A DNA stretch of 64,000 bases from Actinomycetes bacterium (GCA_023393755.1 JAEXCA010000086.1:1-64000); one strand, 5' to 3'; shown: positions 1-8,334, numbered from the stretch's first letter. The notes: generated from the sequence alone by a model not told the origin. Made by a program: numbers and translations.

Positions 1-30
1 GGGTCGCCCGGCGGTCCGGCCCGGCGACCC
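1..30. terminator. Hairpin at window edge, probable terminator of an upstream gene
   Basis: An 8-bp perfect inverted repeat (GGGTCGCC at 1-8, GGCGACCC at 23-30) encloses a 14-nt loop. No T-tract follows, which is usual for actinobacterial hairpin terminators. The gene it would serve lies outside the window. Confidence 0.35.
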
Positions 31-116
31 GACCACGGGGTGGTTCCAGGATGATCGATACCCGATCGGCTCGGCTACGGTGGGCCTGACGCTCAGGCCG
101 CGCCCAAGGAGGACCC

Positions 117-1217
117 GTGATCGCCCCCGCCCGCCGCTCCCAGTCCGCCCCGGCTGTCCCACGAGGGTTGGTGACCGCCTCGGAATGGGCCTGGCGGAGC
201 CTGGCGGTCGCCGGCCTGGTGCTCGGCTTCTGGTTCCTGCTGCGCTACTTCTCCGGGGTGGCGATCCCGCTGGCGGTGGCCGTCCTGTTCGCGGCGCTGC
301 TCAGCCCGGTGAACGCCCGGCTGCGCGCCTGGAGCTGGCCGCCGGCGCTCGCCTCCCTGGCCTCGCTGCTGACCCTTGCCCTGGTGATCGGCGGGGTGCT
401 GGCCGCGATCGGCGCCCAGGTGGCCAGGGAGATGCCCCAGCTGGCCGAGCAGTCCCTGGCCGGTCTGCAGTCCCTGCTCACCTGGCTGGCCGAGGGTCCG
501 CTGCAGATCTCCTCCGCCGACATCGACGGCTACGTCACCCAGCTGGCCACCTGGTTGAACGAGTCCCGCTCGGAACTCGCCGGCCTGCTGGCCGATGCCG
601 GTGTCGGGGTCGGCCACTTCGTCGCCGGGGCGGCGATCGCGCTGATCGCCAGCTTCTTCTTCCTCGCCTCCGGCGAGCAGCTGTGGTCGTCGGTGCTCAC
701 CCTCGTCCCGCGGCGCTACCAGGCCAACGTGCGACGGGCGTCGGGCAATGGCTGGACGTCGCTGGTGGCCTACATGCGCGCGCAGGTGCTGGTCGCGTTC
801 GTGGACGCGCTCGGCATGCTGGTCGGTGCGTTGATCCTGCGGATCCCGATGGCCTGGGCGCTGTTCGCCCTCACCTTCATCGTGTCCTTCGTGCCGGTGG
901 TCGGCGCGGTGCTCTCCGGCACGGTGGCCGTCCTGCTGGCGCTGGTCACCCACGGCTGGGTGACCGCCCTGATCATGCTGGGCATCACCGTCCTGGTGGT
1001 GCAGACCGAGGGGCACTTCCTGCAGCCGATCCTGCTCGGCCGGGCGGTCTCGCTGCACCCGCTCGCGGTGCTGATCGGTCTGGCGGTGGGTGCGACGCTG
1101 GCCGGCATCGTCGGCGCGCTGCTGGTGATCCCGGTGCTGTCCTTCGGGGTGGCGTTCCTCCGCGGCCTGGATCCCGGACGCTTCGGGACGCCACTGCCGG
1201 ACCGCCACCGACCCTGA
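117..1217 (+). CDS. AI-2E family transporter (PerM/UPF0118-type membrane protein)
   Basis: This 366-aa protein has the hydrophobicity pattern of the AI-2E/PerM family: two or three membrane segments in the first 100 residues, a central amphipathic soluble stretch (about 105-170), then five or so segments to residue 345, including the family-typical run with FVPVVG followed by HFLQPILLG. Members are polytopic inner-membrane exporters; substrates are known for only a few, so the substrate here is open. The GTG start is chosen because AAGGAGGA at 106-113 is a near-ideal ribosome binding site 3 bases upstream. A TACGGT element at 76-81 is a plausible -10, giving a leader of about 30 nt. It is monocistronic: the next gene has its own promoter. 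Confidence 0.85.
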   Translation: MIAPARRSQSAPAVPRGLVTASEWAWRSLAVAGLVLGFWFLLRYFSGVAIPLAVAVLFAALLSPVNARLRAWSWPPALASLASLLTLALVIGGVLAAIGAQVAREMPQLAEQSLAGLQSLLTWLAEGPLQISSADIDGYVTQLATWLNESRSELAGLLADAGVGVGHFVAGAAIALIASFFFLASGEQLWSSVLTLVPRRYQANVRRASGNGWTSLVAYMRAQVLVAFVDALGMLVGALILRIPMAWALFALTFIVSFVPVVGAVLSGTVAVLLALVTHGWVTALIMLGITVLVVQTEGHFLQPILLGRAVSLHPLAVLIGLAVGATLAGIVGALLVIPVLSFGVAFLRGLDPGRFGTPLPDRHRP

Positions 1218-1289
1218 CTCGCCCCTGATTGGCTTATGAATCTGGTAAGAGAGGTTTTCCATTCTGGAAAGCAGGCGTACGGTTGAAGC

Positions 1290-2204
1290 ATGACATCGCC
1301 TGACCTTGGCCCCATTCTGGAAGACCTCGCCGCCGGACGGATCGACGCCGCCGAGGCGGCCCGCCGGATCGACGCGCTCAAGCCGCGTCCTGAGGCCGAG
1401 CCGGAGGCCGATCCCGCCCCCGAACCGCGTGGTGAGGAGCCGAGCAACGACGAGCTCGGGGACGACAACGAGGCCGGACGCCGCCAGTACTCGCCGTACG
1501 CCCGCGAGGTGTTCACCCCGGGCGGCGACGACGAGGTGCCGCCCAGCCACCGTCGCGCGGCGGGTTCGAAGGGGGTCGACCGGATCTCCGTGCATGCCGT
1601 CGGACGGCGGGTGCGGATCGTCGGCGACCGTTCGGTGGCCACCGCTTCGGCCGAGGGTCCTCACGTCCTGCGCCGCAACGGCTCGGTGCTCGAGGTCTCC
1701 AGCGACGGCGAGATCGGTCCCAACCTGGACGGCTTCAGCATCCTGCGGCCGCCGCGCAGCCTGGACGAACTGCGGGCGCTGGGCCTGGGCAAGGAGCTGT
1801 TCCTGCGGATCAACCCCAGCATCCTGGTGGACGTCGAGGTGACCGCCGGCGGGCTCACCTGCACCGATCTGCCCTACCTGGGCAAGGTGCGGCTCACCGC
1901 CGGCAGCGCCGAGCTGACCGGCGTGGCCGAGGCCGACGACGTGCTGGTCCAGGCCGGCTCGGCGTCGATCAAGGGCTCGATCACCTCGGGCCGGTCGCGG
2001 GTGCGGGTCGAATCCGGCCAGCTCACCGTCGAACTCGACGAGCGTTCGAACGTCACCGTCCGCGGCGACGCCCAGCTGGGCAAGATCACCTGGCCGGAGA
2101 ACCAGACCCTGGACGAACTGGTGCTGGGCAACGGCTCGGCCCGGCTCGACATCGGCGTGGTGATGGGCTGGGCGACGGTTCGGTCACCCCACGTGTCGGA
2201 GTAG
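1290..2204 (+). CDS. DUF4097-like beta-strand-repeat protein with N-terminal SHOCT-like helix pair
   Basis: The 304-aa product begins with a short two-helix motif (residues 9-30, ILEDLAAGRIDAAEAARRID) of the SHOCT-like kind found at the start of YvlB/DUF4097 proteins. A Pro/Glu/Asp-rich linker runs to about residue 95, and the rest is a long series of short beta strands with GSAxLTGV-type turns, as in bactofilin-like or DUF4097 solenoids. No signal peptide or membrane helix is seen, so it is probably cytoplasmic. Function is unknown; relatives in Bacillus belong to envelope-stress modules. A TACGGT -10 (1278-1283) sits 6 nt before the ATG, so the mRNA is probably leaderless. The DUF2089 gene at 3210 carries a similar helix pair and is a likely functional partner. 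Confidence 0.7.
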   Translation: MTSPDLGPILEDLAAGRIDAAEAARRIDALKPRPEAEPEADPAPEPRGEEPSNDELGDDNEAGRRQYSPYAREVFTPGGDDEVPPSHRRAAGSKGVDRISVHAVGRRVRIVGDRSVATASAEGPHVLRRNGSVLEVSSDGEIGPNLDGFSILRPPRSLDELRALGLGKELFLRINPSILVDVEVTAGGLTCTDLPYLGKVRLTAGSAELTGVAEADDVLVQAGSASIKGSITSGRSRVRVESGQLTVELDERSNVTVRGDAQLGKITWPENQTLDELVLGNGSARLDIGVVMGWATVRSPHVSE

Positions 2205-2232
2205 CCGACTTCGGGAGGTCCCGGGTCGTCGA

Positions 2233-3072
2233 TCAGCCTCGGAGAGCCGCGGTCACGTTGGCCACCACGCGCTGGCCGAGCCGTTCGCGGGCCTCGAACG
2301 AGGTGCCGGCCACGATCCGCGGGAAGATCACCCGCGGCGCAGCGGCGTAGTCGGCGTACAGATCCTCGCCCGCGGACAGGTCGAAGACGGCGTGATTCTG
2401 CTCCCGTGCGATCCAGCCGCGGAAGGCCGTGTCGTCCATCACCCGTCCCAGCGAGGCCTGAACCACGATCGCGCCGTCCAGCCGGTCGAAGTCCTCCTGG
2501 TGCAGCACCGCGACGTTGGTGGGCCCGGTGAGGATCACGATGTCGGTGTCGGTGAGCGACTCCCGGTCGATCCGCCGGACTCCCTGCGACTCCCATTCCG
2601 GCTTGGCGGAGCGGGAGAGGTGGGTGACCCGCATCCGGTAGGCCAGCCCGAGCCTGGCCATGGCCGCGCCGAGGGCGCCGAGGCCGACGATGGTCAGCGT
2701 CCTGCCGGCGAGTTCGTGGGAGTCGCTGCGCCACTGGTAGGGGCCGTAGCCACGGGTCAGGGCGACCAGGTGCATGAACACCACCTCGGCGGCGGGGTGA
2801 TCGCCGTAGTCGGTGACGTAGGAGGTGGTCACGCCGCGGGCGGCGAGCGCGGCGGTGTCGATCCGGCCGAAGGACGTCCCGCACAGCGCGAGGTGGGTCA
2901 GGCTCGGGTACTCCGCCAGGTCGTCGGCGGAGAGCGGCGTGGCGGTGGAGACCAGCAGGATCCGGGTGGCCCGGTCGGCGGTGTCGAGCGGACCACCATT
3001 GAGCCGCTCCAACTGCTCGATCGCCGCCGGCAGCAGCGGCAGCCCGCCGACGCGTCCCAGGATTCCGCTCAT
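2233..3072 (-). CDS. D-isomer-specific 2-hydroxyacid dehydrogenase-like protein
   Basis: The 279-aa protein has the NAD-binding fold of the D-2-hydroxyacid dehydrogenase family: GLGALG at residues 130-135, the substrate-binding Arg context (QASLGRV) and the Glu context (SAGED). The usual catalytic His, which lies in a PHxAG-type motif, reads PRIVAG here, so His appears replaced by Arg. That casts doubt on ordinary reductase chemistry. Members reduce 2-keto acids or oxidise D-hydroxyacids (VanH, phosphoglycerate and formate dehydrogenases belong here). The substrate cannot be named. TAGAGT (minus strand, 3084-3079) lies 6 nt upstream of the ATG, suggesting a leaderless transcript. It lies antisense between the DUF4097-like and DUF2089 genes. 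Confidence 0.75.
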   Translation of the reverse strand: MSGILGRVGGLPLLPAAIEQLERLNGGPLDTADRATRILLVSTATPLSADDLAEYPSLTHLALCGTSFGRIDTAALAARGVTTSYVTDYGDHPAAEVVFMHLVALTRGYGPYQWRSDSHELAGRTLTIVGLGALGAAMARLGLAYRMRVTHLSRSAKPEWESQGVRRIDRESLTDTDIVILTGPTNVAVLHQEDFDRLDGAIVVQASLGRVMDDTAFRGWIAREQNHAVFDLSAGEDLYADYAAAPRVIFPRIVAGTSFEARERLGQRVVANVTAALRG

Positions 3073-3209
3073 TCCCGCACTCTATGCCTGGCGGTGGACG
3101 GCGGCACCGCCACCGGCGGCGGAGCTTCGCGTAGATTGGGAGTGGAGTCGAACCACCTGCCTGCCCGGCTCGTGGCGATGTGGAACCGGACGATCGGAGC
3201 GGAGTAGCG

Positions 3210-3599
3210 ATGAGCCTCTACCATCCCCCCTCGGACTGCCCGGTCTGCGGCGGCGAGCTGATCACCACCCGGCTGGGCTGCCGTTCCTGCGGCACCGAAC
3301 TGGCCGGCGACTTCGCCAGTTGCGACTTCTGTTCGCTGGACGAGCGGGAGACCGAGCTGCTGCGGGTCTTCCTGGCTTCGCGGGGCAACCTGCGCGAGGT
3401 CGAGAAGCATCTGGGCGTCTCGTACCCGACCGCCCGCAGCCGGTTCACCCAGTTGCTGGTGAAGCTGGGCCTGGCGGGGGAGTCGGAGGCCCCGCCGGCG
3501 CTCACCCGCGAGCAGGTGCTGGCCGAGGTCGCCAGCGGCGCGCTCGCCCCGGCCGAGGCCGCGTCCCTGCTCGCCGAACTGGAGTCGGACGCCCGCTGA
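3210..3599 (+). CDS. DUF2089 family zinc-ribbon/HTH-like protein
   Basis: The 129-aa product starts with a zinc ribbon (Cys10, Cys13, Cys24, Cys27), followed by a helical region containing the DUF2089 hallmark LREVEKHLGVSYPTARSRF, which resembles a helix-turn-helix. The C-terminal VLAEVASGALAPAEAASLL is the same SHOCT-like helix pair that opens the DUF4097-like protein at 1290. Family members are predicted DNA-binding regulators. The ATG at 3210 is preferred over an in-frame GTG at 3180 because GGAGCGGAG lies 6-14 bases before it. Pairing of DUF2089 with DUF4097-type genes suggests it controls or works with the 1290 gene. Confidence 0.82.
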   Translation: MSLYHPPSDCPVCGGELITTRLGCRSCGTELAGDFASCDFCSLDERETELLRVFLASRGNLREVEKHLGVSYPTARSRFTQLLVKLGLAGESEAPPALTREQVLAEVASGALAPAEAASLLAELESDAR

Positions 3600-3664
3600 C
3601 CCGTCCGGACGTCCCGCACCACCGACCCGCCCGTGCATCGCCGAGCCTGAACACCGGTAGCTGC

Positions 3665-4231
3665 TCATTGGGCGATACGCCGAACGGGTTCCCGAAGAAT
3701 CCGGAATCCAAGGCAGGCTCCGGCGGTATTCAGGATGATGTCGTCAATGTCGAAGGAGTCACGCATCGTCACCAACTGGGCAAGTTCCAGGCAGGTGACG
3801 GCCGGCGCGACAGTGAGGATGAACGTCACGAACCTTCGCTGCCTCGAGAACAGCAGGGGCAGGAAGAAGCCCAGTGGTGAGAAACCTAGGAGATTTCCGG
3901 CCAGATAGGTGATGTTTCGAGCCACGGCGTCCCCGCCGAGAACGGAGCCAATCTGCTCCAGAACGCCCCGGAACGGTATCAGGTTCCAGTTGTGTCCGAT
4001 GTACGCCACCCAGCCTTCCCAGGTCAGCCCGCCCACCAGCACATTCTGGCCACGATGGTCGTTCGGGATGACAAGTAGGAACAGGATGGCCAGCGCATGG
4101 GAAGCGAACAGGATGAGCACGACCGGGTGCTCCAGCTTCCTCCGGCGCACGGGCGCCTCCCTCTGTGCTGCGGCCGACCGTGGTTGCCCGGCTGGCGGGA
4201 ACCGGTTCGCCGGGGAAGGGGTCGTGCGCAT
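3665..4231 (-). CDS. VanZ-like family membrane protein
   Basis: The product (188 aa from the ATG at 4231; a TTG at 4243 is also possible) has a basic N-terminus, then four hydrophobic segments. The VanZ-like signatures are NLIPF in the second quarter, AGNLLGFSPLGFFLPLLF in the middle, and the C-terminal LELAQL...DIDDIILNTAGACLGF. VanZ-like proteins are membrane proteins; the prototype gives low-level teicoplanin resistance, but most are of unknown role. It is divergent from a two-component pair, and the intergenic GCGTAT-N10-ATACGC palindrome (4264-4285) could serve both. The block 3660-6120 looks less GC-rich than its surroundings, which hints at lateral transfer. No vanHAX genes are present, so glycopeptide resistance should not be assumed. 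Confidence 0.82.
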   Translation of the reverse strand: MRTTPSPANRFPPAGQPRSAAAQREAPVRRRKLEHPVVLILFASHALAILFLLVIPNDHRGQNVLVGGLTWEGWVAYIGHNWNLIPFRGVLEQIGSVLGGDAVARNITYLAGNLLGFSPLGFFLPLLFSRQRRFVTFILTVAPAVTCLELAQLVTMRDSFDIDDIILNTAGACLGFRILREPVRRIAQ

Positions 4232-4263
4232 ACTCCGAGCCAATGCGAGACCGTGTTGCCGCC

Positions 4264-4285
4264 GCGTATCGGTATTTGCATACGC
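4264..4285. promoter_or_regulatory. Palindrome between the VanZ-like gene and the response regulator
   Basis: GCGTAT (4264-4269) and ATACGC (4280-4285) form a perfect 6-bp inverted repeat with a 10-bp spacer in the 86-bp divergent gap. It lies about 20 bp upstream of the TACCAT -10 (4306-4311) of the response-regulator gene, so it could be its binding site. Confidence 0.35.
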
Positions 4286-4317
4286 TGAGGAAACGCCTCC
4301 GCTTCTACCATTGAGCC

Positions 4318-5010
4318 GTGCGGGTGCTGGTGGTGGAGGACGAACCCTACCTGGCCGAGGCGATCCGGGCGGGGCTTCGCCTGGCGGCCATCGCCGCCGA
4401 CCTCGCGGGAGACGGCGACACCGCGCTCGAGTTGCTGAGCATCAACAGCTACGACATTGCCATCCTCGACCGCGACATACCCGGGCCCTCCGGCGACGAG
4501 ATCGCGCGGAGCATCGTCGCATCGGGAAGCGGAACGCCGATCCTCATGCTCACGGCCGCAGCACGTCTCGATGACAAGGCAACCGGATTTGAACTCGGTG
4601 CTGATGACTACCTGACGAAACCATTCGCGCTTCAGGAACTGGTCATGAGGTTGCGGGCACTCGATCGTCGACGCGCACACCACCGTCCCCCGGTGCGCGA
4701 GATTGCAGGATTGAGGCTCGACCCCTTCCGCCGGGAGGTTTATCGGGATGGCCGTTACATCGCGCTCACCCGTAAACAGTTCGCCGTGCTCGAAGAACTC
4801 GTCGCCGCTGAAGGCGGCGTCATCAGCGCCGAACAGCTTCTCGCGCGGGCGTGGGACGAGAACGCCGACCCGTTTACCAACGCGGTGCGGATCACCGTCT
4901 CAGCGCTGCGGAAGCGGCTCGGTGAACCATGGCTGATAGCAACGGTTCCCGGTGTCGGATATCGCATTGACACCGGGAACCCCGCTGCGGACGCCGATGG
5001 CGACGACTAG
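4318..5010 (+). CDS. OmpR-family response regulator
   Basis: The 230-aa protein has a receiver domain (1-118) with acidic pocket E7/D8, phospho-acceptor D51, T79 and K101, and a C-terminal winged-helix DNA-binding domain (about 130-222) ending in the typical GVGYRI. It should be phosphorylated by the kinase encoded next, whose start overlaps its 3' end. The GTG start is supported by TACCAT (4306-4311) exactly 6 nt upstream, which implies a leaderless mRNA; no Shine-Dalgarno is visible. Divergence from the VanZ-like gene suggests envelope-related control, but the signal is unknown. Confidence 0.92.
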   Translation: MRVLVVEDEPYLAEAIRAGLRLAAIAADLAGDGDTALELLSINSYDIAILDRDIPGPSGDEIARSIVASGSGTPILMLTAAARLDDKATGFELGADDYLTKPFALQELVMRLRALDRRRAHHRPPVREIAGLRLDPFRREVYRDGRYIALTRKQFAVLEELVAAEGGVISAEQLLARAWDENADPFTNAVRITVSALRKRLGEPWLIATVPGVGYRIDTGNPAADADGDD

Positions 5011-6133
5011 AACGCCCGGGATGACCGTCCGCCTCAAACTCACCCTGAGCTACGTCGGCCTGGTGCTGCTCGCCGGCGTCCTACTCGTGGCGAGTGTCTG
5101 GATATTCATGATCGGGATACTGCCCGATGTGGTGAACAGCCCCGACGGTGCCCTCAACTTCCGCCGGATCTTCCTGCGCAACTACCTTCCGGCCGCCTCG
5201 GGCATGCTGGTGCTCATCCTGGTGTTCGGCCTGGTCGGCGGATGGTTCCTTGCCGGACGGATGCTCGCGCCGCTGTCCCGCATCACCGACGCTACCCGGG
5301 TTGCGGCCAAGGGTTCCCTCTCCCACCGGATCCGACTCGAAGGCCATCAGGACGAACTTCGCGAACTCGCGGACGCGTTCGACAACATGCTGGAACGCCT
5401 CGAGGCGCAGGTAGCGGAACAGCGCCGGTTCGCGGCCAACGCATCACACGAACTGCGCACCCCCCTGGCAGTGACGCAAGCACTGCTCGACGTCGCCGCA
5501 CGTGACCCGAACGTGGACATGGATCAGCTGACCAGGCGGCTACACGACGTCAACGCGCGGGCCATCGCGCTCACCGAAGCCCTGCTGCTCATGAGCCGGG
5601 CGGATCAACGCGCCTTCACCGTGGAGGCCGTTGACCTGTCTCTCTGCGCAGAAGAAGCAGCCGAGACGCTCCTCCCCCTCGCTGAGAAGCACCACATCAC
5701 GATTGCCACTCACGGCACGTTCGCCCTGACGGTCGGGTCACCCCTGCTGCTCACCCAACTCGTCTCGAACCTGCTGCACAACGCGGTCGTGCACAATCTG
5801 TCCGAGAACGGACTGATCGAGATCCACACCGCCGTCGAGAACGACCTGGCGACGCTCACGATCCAGAACACCGGTGGGCAGCTCAGCCCCGAGATCGTCG
5901 CGACGCTCACCGAACCCTTCCAGCGTGCCACCGAGCGAATCAATGGCGACCACGCGGGTGTCGGGCTGGGGCTGGCGATCGCCCAGGCGATCGTGACCGC
6001 TCACGACGGCGTGCTCACACTCAGTCCGCGAGAAGGTGGCGGCCTCCGCGCCACCGTCGCGCTACCTGACATCGGGCACCGGACATCGCCCTCCGGCGAC
6101 GAAGGTGGCCGATCGGCCGCCGCTACCCGGTGA
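4997..6133 (+). CDS. Sensor histidine kinase (HAMP-HisKA-HATPase)
   Basis: Taken from the ATG at 4997 the product is 378 aa; it overlaps the response-regulator stop by 14 bases, and an ATG at 5021 is a good alternative. Two transmembrane helices (about 12-36 and 59-82) flank a short extracellular loop. A HAMP segment follows, then the phospho-acceptor box NASHELRTPLA, an N-box (SNLLHNAVVHN) and a G-box (GVGLGLAIAQAI). It is the cognate kinase of the upstream regulator. The small sensor loop suggests intramembrane or protein-partner sensing. Its 3' end overlaps the convergent greA gene by 11 bases. Confidence 0.9.
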   Translation: MATTRTPGMTVRLKLTLSYVGLVLLAGVLLVASVWIFMIGILPDVVNSPDGALNFRRIFLRNYLPAASGMLVLILVFGLVGGWFLAGRMLAPLSRITDATRVAAKGSLSHRIRLEGHQDELRELADAFDNMLERLEAQVAEQRRFAANASHELRTPLAVTQALLDVAARDPNVDMDQLTRRLHDVNARAIALTEALLLMSRADQRAFTVEAVDLSLCAEEAAETLLPLAEKHHITIATHGTFALTVGSPLLLTQLVSNLLHNAVVHNLSENGLIEIHTAVENDLATLTIQNTGGQLSPEIVATLTEPFQRATERINGDHAGVGLGLAIAQAIVTAHDGVLTLSPREGGGLRATVALPDIGHRTSPSGDEGGRSAAATR

Positions 6134-6629
6134 AGGGCTTCACCTCGACGATGGTGACCTCGATCGGCTTGCCGTTGGGGGCGGTGTAGCTCACGGTGTC
6201 GCCGGGGGCGGCACCGAGCACCGCCCCGCCCAGCGGTGACTGCGGCGAGTACACGTCGATGTCAACCGAGTCGTCCAGCCCCAGCACCTCGCGCGAGCCG
6301 AGCAGGAAGGTGTCGTCGTCGTCGGGATCGCCGTCGAAGTAGATGGTGACGAGAGTGCCCGGGGTGACCTGGTTGCCGCTGGGCGGCTCGCCGACCTGGG
6401 CGTTCTCCAGAATGGCGGTCAGCTGCCGGATCCGGGCCTCCTGATGGCCCTGCTCCTCGCGGGCGGCGTGGTAGCCGCCGTTCTCGGAGAGGTCGCCCTC
6501 CTCGCGGGCCTGGGCGATCTTCGCCGAGACCTTCTGGCGGCCTTCGCCCTTGAGGTACTCCAGCTCGGCGGTCAGCTTGTCGTGGGCCTCCTGGGTGAGC
6601 CAGGTGGTCGTGAGGTGCTCGTCAACCAT
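6123..6629 (-). CDS. greA: Transcription elongation factor GreA
   Basis: The 168-aa protein matches GreA: an N-terminal antiparallel coiled coil with the acidic tip and the AREEGDLSENGGYHAAREEQ signature, then a C-terminal FKBP-like domain with SPLGGAVLGAAPGD. GreA binds the RNA polymerase secondary channel and stimulates cleavage of backtracked transcripts. The ATG at 6629 is preferred over an upstream in-frame start because TATGGT (minus strand, 6641-6636) ends 6 nt before it, marking a leaderless start. The order greA, DUF4307, mca is a conserved actinobacterial neighbourhood. Confidence 0.95.
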   Translation of the reverse strand: MVDEHLTTTWLTQEAHDKLTAELEYLKGEGRQKVSAKIAQAREEGDLSENGGYHAAREEQGHQEARIRQLTAILENAQVGEPPSGNQVTPGTLVTIYFDGDPDDDDTFLLGSREVLGLDDSVDIDVYSPQSPLGGAVLGAAPGDTVSYTAPNGKPIEVTIVEVKPFTG

Positions 6630-6765
6630 CGATCGACCATATCCCATGGGCTGGATTTCCTCGCGTTGGGCACGGCGATGCGCCCGAACCGTGGTCCCCG
6701 CGGGTCACGCTATGACAAACGGTGTCGGGAACCACCGTGGTCGTAGCTCGGCGGCAATCCCGACC

Positions 6766-7173
6766 TCAGTCGGTGGGACGGCAGCCCTCCACGTCCGCCG
6801 AGGTTCCGCGCTTGAAGGTACGGACGACGACGGTCTGCCGGGTGTGGTGCTCGCCGCCGGCGGCCACGGTGAACTCCAGTTCGCCGACCCGCTCGTAGCT
6901 GACCGCCTGGGCGAAGACCAGGCAGCGGGCGCCGCGGGAGACGTCTTCCCGTTCCAGTGCCACGGTGACCTCGATCTCGGTGTCGGAGACGACCCGGAAG
7001 GCGTCCACCCGGGCGGACACCGGCGGGACCGCACCCTCCACCGCCACCCAGCCGATCCAGCCCAGCCCGATCACGCCCAGCAGCACCGCCCAGAGCCGCC
7101 AGTCGGCCAGCGGGCTGCGCCGGGCCGGGTAGCGGCGCGCGATCCGTTCGGCGTCGGTCTCCATGCGTCCCAT
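6766..7173 (-). CDS. DUF4307 family membrane-anchored protein
   Basis: This 135-aa protein has a charged N-terminus, one membrane helix (about 28-46, LWAVLLGVIGLGWIGWVAV) and an extracytoplasmic beta-rich domain of about 85 residues ending in a conserved-looking CRP. It matches the actinobacterial DUF4307 family, whose function is unknown and which is regularly encoded beside mca, as here (divergent, about 50 bp apart). An internal ATG at 7164 is an alternative start. Confidence 0.82.
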   Translation of the reverse strand: MGRMETDAERIARRYPARRSPLADWRLWAVLLGVIGLGWIGWVAVEGAVPPVSARVDAFRVVSDTEIEVTVALEREDVSRGARCLVFAQAVSYERVGELEFTVAAGGEHHTRQTVVVRTFKRGTSADVEGCRPTD

Positions 7174-7223
7174 TCAACCCGATGTTGTCGCAGAGGTTGA
7201 CACGGGCACTCACAATGGAGTCG

Positions 7224-8108
7224 ATGTCTGACCTGCCTGATGCCGGCCTCCGGCTGCTCCACGTCCATGCCCACCCCGACGACGAGTCGTCCAAGGGTGC
7301 GGCCAGCACTGCCTACTACGTCTCCCGCGGGGCGCGGGTGATGGTGGTGAGCTGTACCGGCGGGGAGGAGGGCGAGATCCTCAACCCCAAGCTCGACACC
7401 CCGGAGAACTGGGCCAGGCTGCCCGAGCTACGCAAGGCCGAGATGGCGTTCGCCGCCCGCATCCTGGGCATCGAGCACGTCTGGCTGGGCTACCGCGATT
7501 CCGGGTTCCCCTCCGGGGACGACTGGCAGCCGACCAGCCCGGAGGCGTTCGCGCTGGCGGACGTGGACGAGGCCGCCGGCCGGCTGGTGAAGGTGATCCG
7601 CGAGTTCCGGCCGCAGGTGCTGACCACCTACGACGAGCGCGGCGGCTACCCCCACCCCGACCACATCCAGACCCACGTGGTGTCGATGGCCGCGGTCGAC
7701 CAGGCAGCCGACCCGAACCTGTGGCCCGAGCACGGCGAGCCCTGGCAGGTGGCGAAGGTCTACTACCAGATGGGCTTCCACCGCGGCCGCTACGCCGCCC
7801 TGGACGAGGCGATGCACGCCCACGGCCTGGACCGCCCCTACGCCCACCGGCTCGCGGAGTGGTCGGAGGAGGCGGATGCCCGGTTGCACCCGACCACCTT
7901 CGTCCCGGCGGCGGACTTCTTCGAGGTCCGCAACGCGGCGCTGCTCGCTCATGCCACCCAGATCGACCCGGACAGCTTCTGGTTCGCCGTCCCGCTGGAG
8001 GTCGAGCGGGTGGGCTGGCCGACCGAGGACTTCCAGCTGGTGCGTTCCACGGTGCCGACCGAGATCCCGGAGTCGGATCTGTTCGCCGGCGTGCGCGAGC
8101 AGGCGTAG
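7224..8108 (+). CDS. mca: Mycothiol S-conjugate amidase Mca
   Basis: The protein (294 aa from this start) belongs to the LmbE/GlcNAc deacetylase fold. The zinc motif AHPDDESSKG lies at residues 16-25 (H17 and D20 as ligands) with the second-ligand motif YPHPDHIQTHVV near residue 145. Mca cleaves mycothiol-toxin conjugates to release a mercapturic acid and GlcN-Ins, so the host makes mycothiol. Mca is preferred over MshB because of the long C-terminal region and the SSKGAAS and GFHRGRY motifs. In-frame ATGs at 7182 and 7215 exist; 7224 fits the family length and has GGAG just upstream. Confidence 0.93.
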   Translation: MSDLPDAGLRLLHVHAHPDDESSKGAASTAYYVSRGARVMVVSCTGGEEGEILNPKLDTPENWARLPELRKAEMAFAARILGIEHVWLGYRDSGFPSGDDWQPTSPEAFALADVDEAAGRLVKVIREFRPQVLTTYDERGGYPHPDHIQTHVVSMAAVDQAADPNLWPEHGEPWQVAKVYYQMGFHRGRYAALDEAMHAHGLDRPYAHRLAEWSEEADARLHPTTFVPAADFFEVRNAALLAHATQIDPDSFWFAVPLEVERVGWPTEDFQLVRSTVPTEIPESDLFAGVREQA

Positions 8109-8117
8109 GGTCGAATC

Positions 8118-8303
8118 ATGCTGCTCGACCTGGGATCGGACATCGTCACGCCCTCCTGGACGCCGCTGGCGATGGCCGGCCTGCTGCTGATCGTCCTTGG
8201 GCTGCTGTTCGCCAGCCTGCGGCACCACCTCGGCAGGATCAACATCCCCGACGAGGACGCCGCGCCCGCCAGCCCGGACTCCCCGTCCGTCCCCACATCG
8301 TGA
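8118..8303 (+). CDS. Small single-helix membrane protein downstream of mca
   Basis: The 61-aa ORF starts 10 bases after mca and encodes one hydrophobic helix (about 15-34) followed by a charged, Pro/Ser-rich tail. The spacing suggests co-transcription with mca. No family is recognised. It is kept because codon position bias and the helix look genuine. Confidence 0.5.
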   Translation: MLLDLGSDIVTPSWTPLAMAGLLLIVLGLLFASLRHHLGRINIPDEDAAPASPDSPSVPTS

Positions 8304-8334
8304 CATTCCGCCGCTCACCGCTGACACTGGAGCG

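Noticed and set aside
93..1664. Long minus-strand ORFs antisense to the AI-2E and DUF4097-like genes
   Set aside because: Low-complexity Arg/Gly/His/Gln composition typical of shadows of GC-rich genes; the plus-strand frames match known families.
3131..3180. T-arm-like sequence (minus strand GTGGTTCGACTCCAC) suggesting a tRNA
   Set aside because: No acceptor, D-arm or anticodon arm can be folded around it, and it lies just before a protein gene.
2233..6133. A van resistance cluster (VanH-like dehydrogenase, VanZ, VanRS)
   Set aside because: No VanA-type ligase or VanX dipeptidase is present, and the dehydrogenase is on its own promoter with an altered active site.
7197..7202. Perfect TTGACA as a -35 for mca
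   Set aside because: The -10 position 17 bp on falls within the coding start and does not match; transcription from it would begin after the mca ATG.
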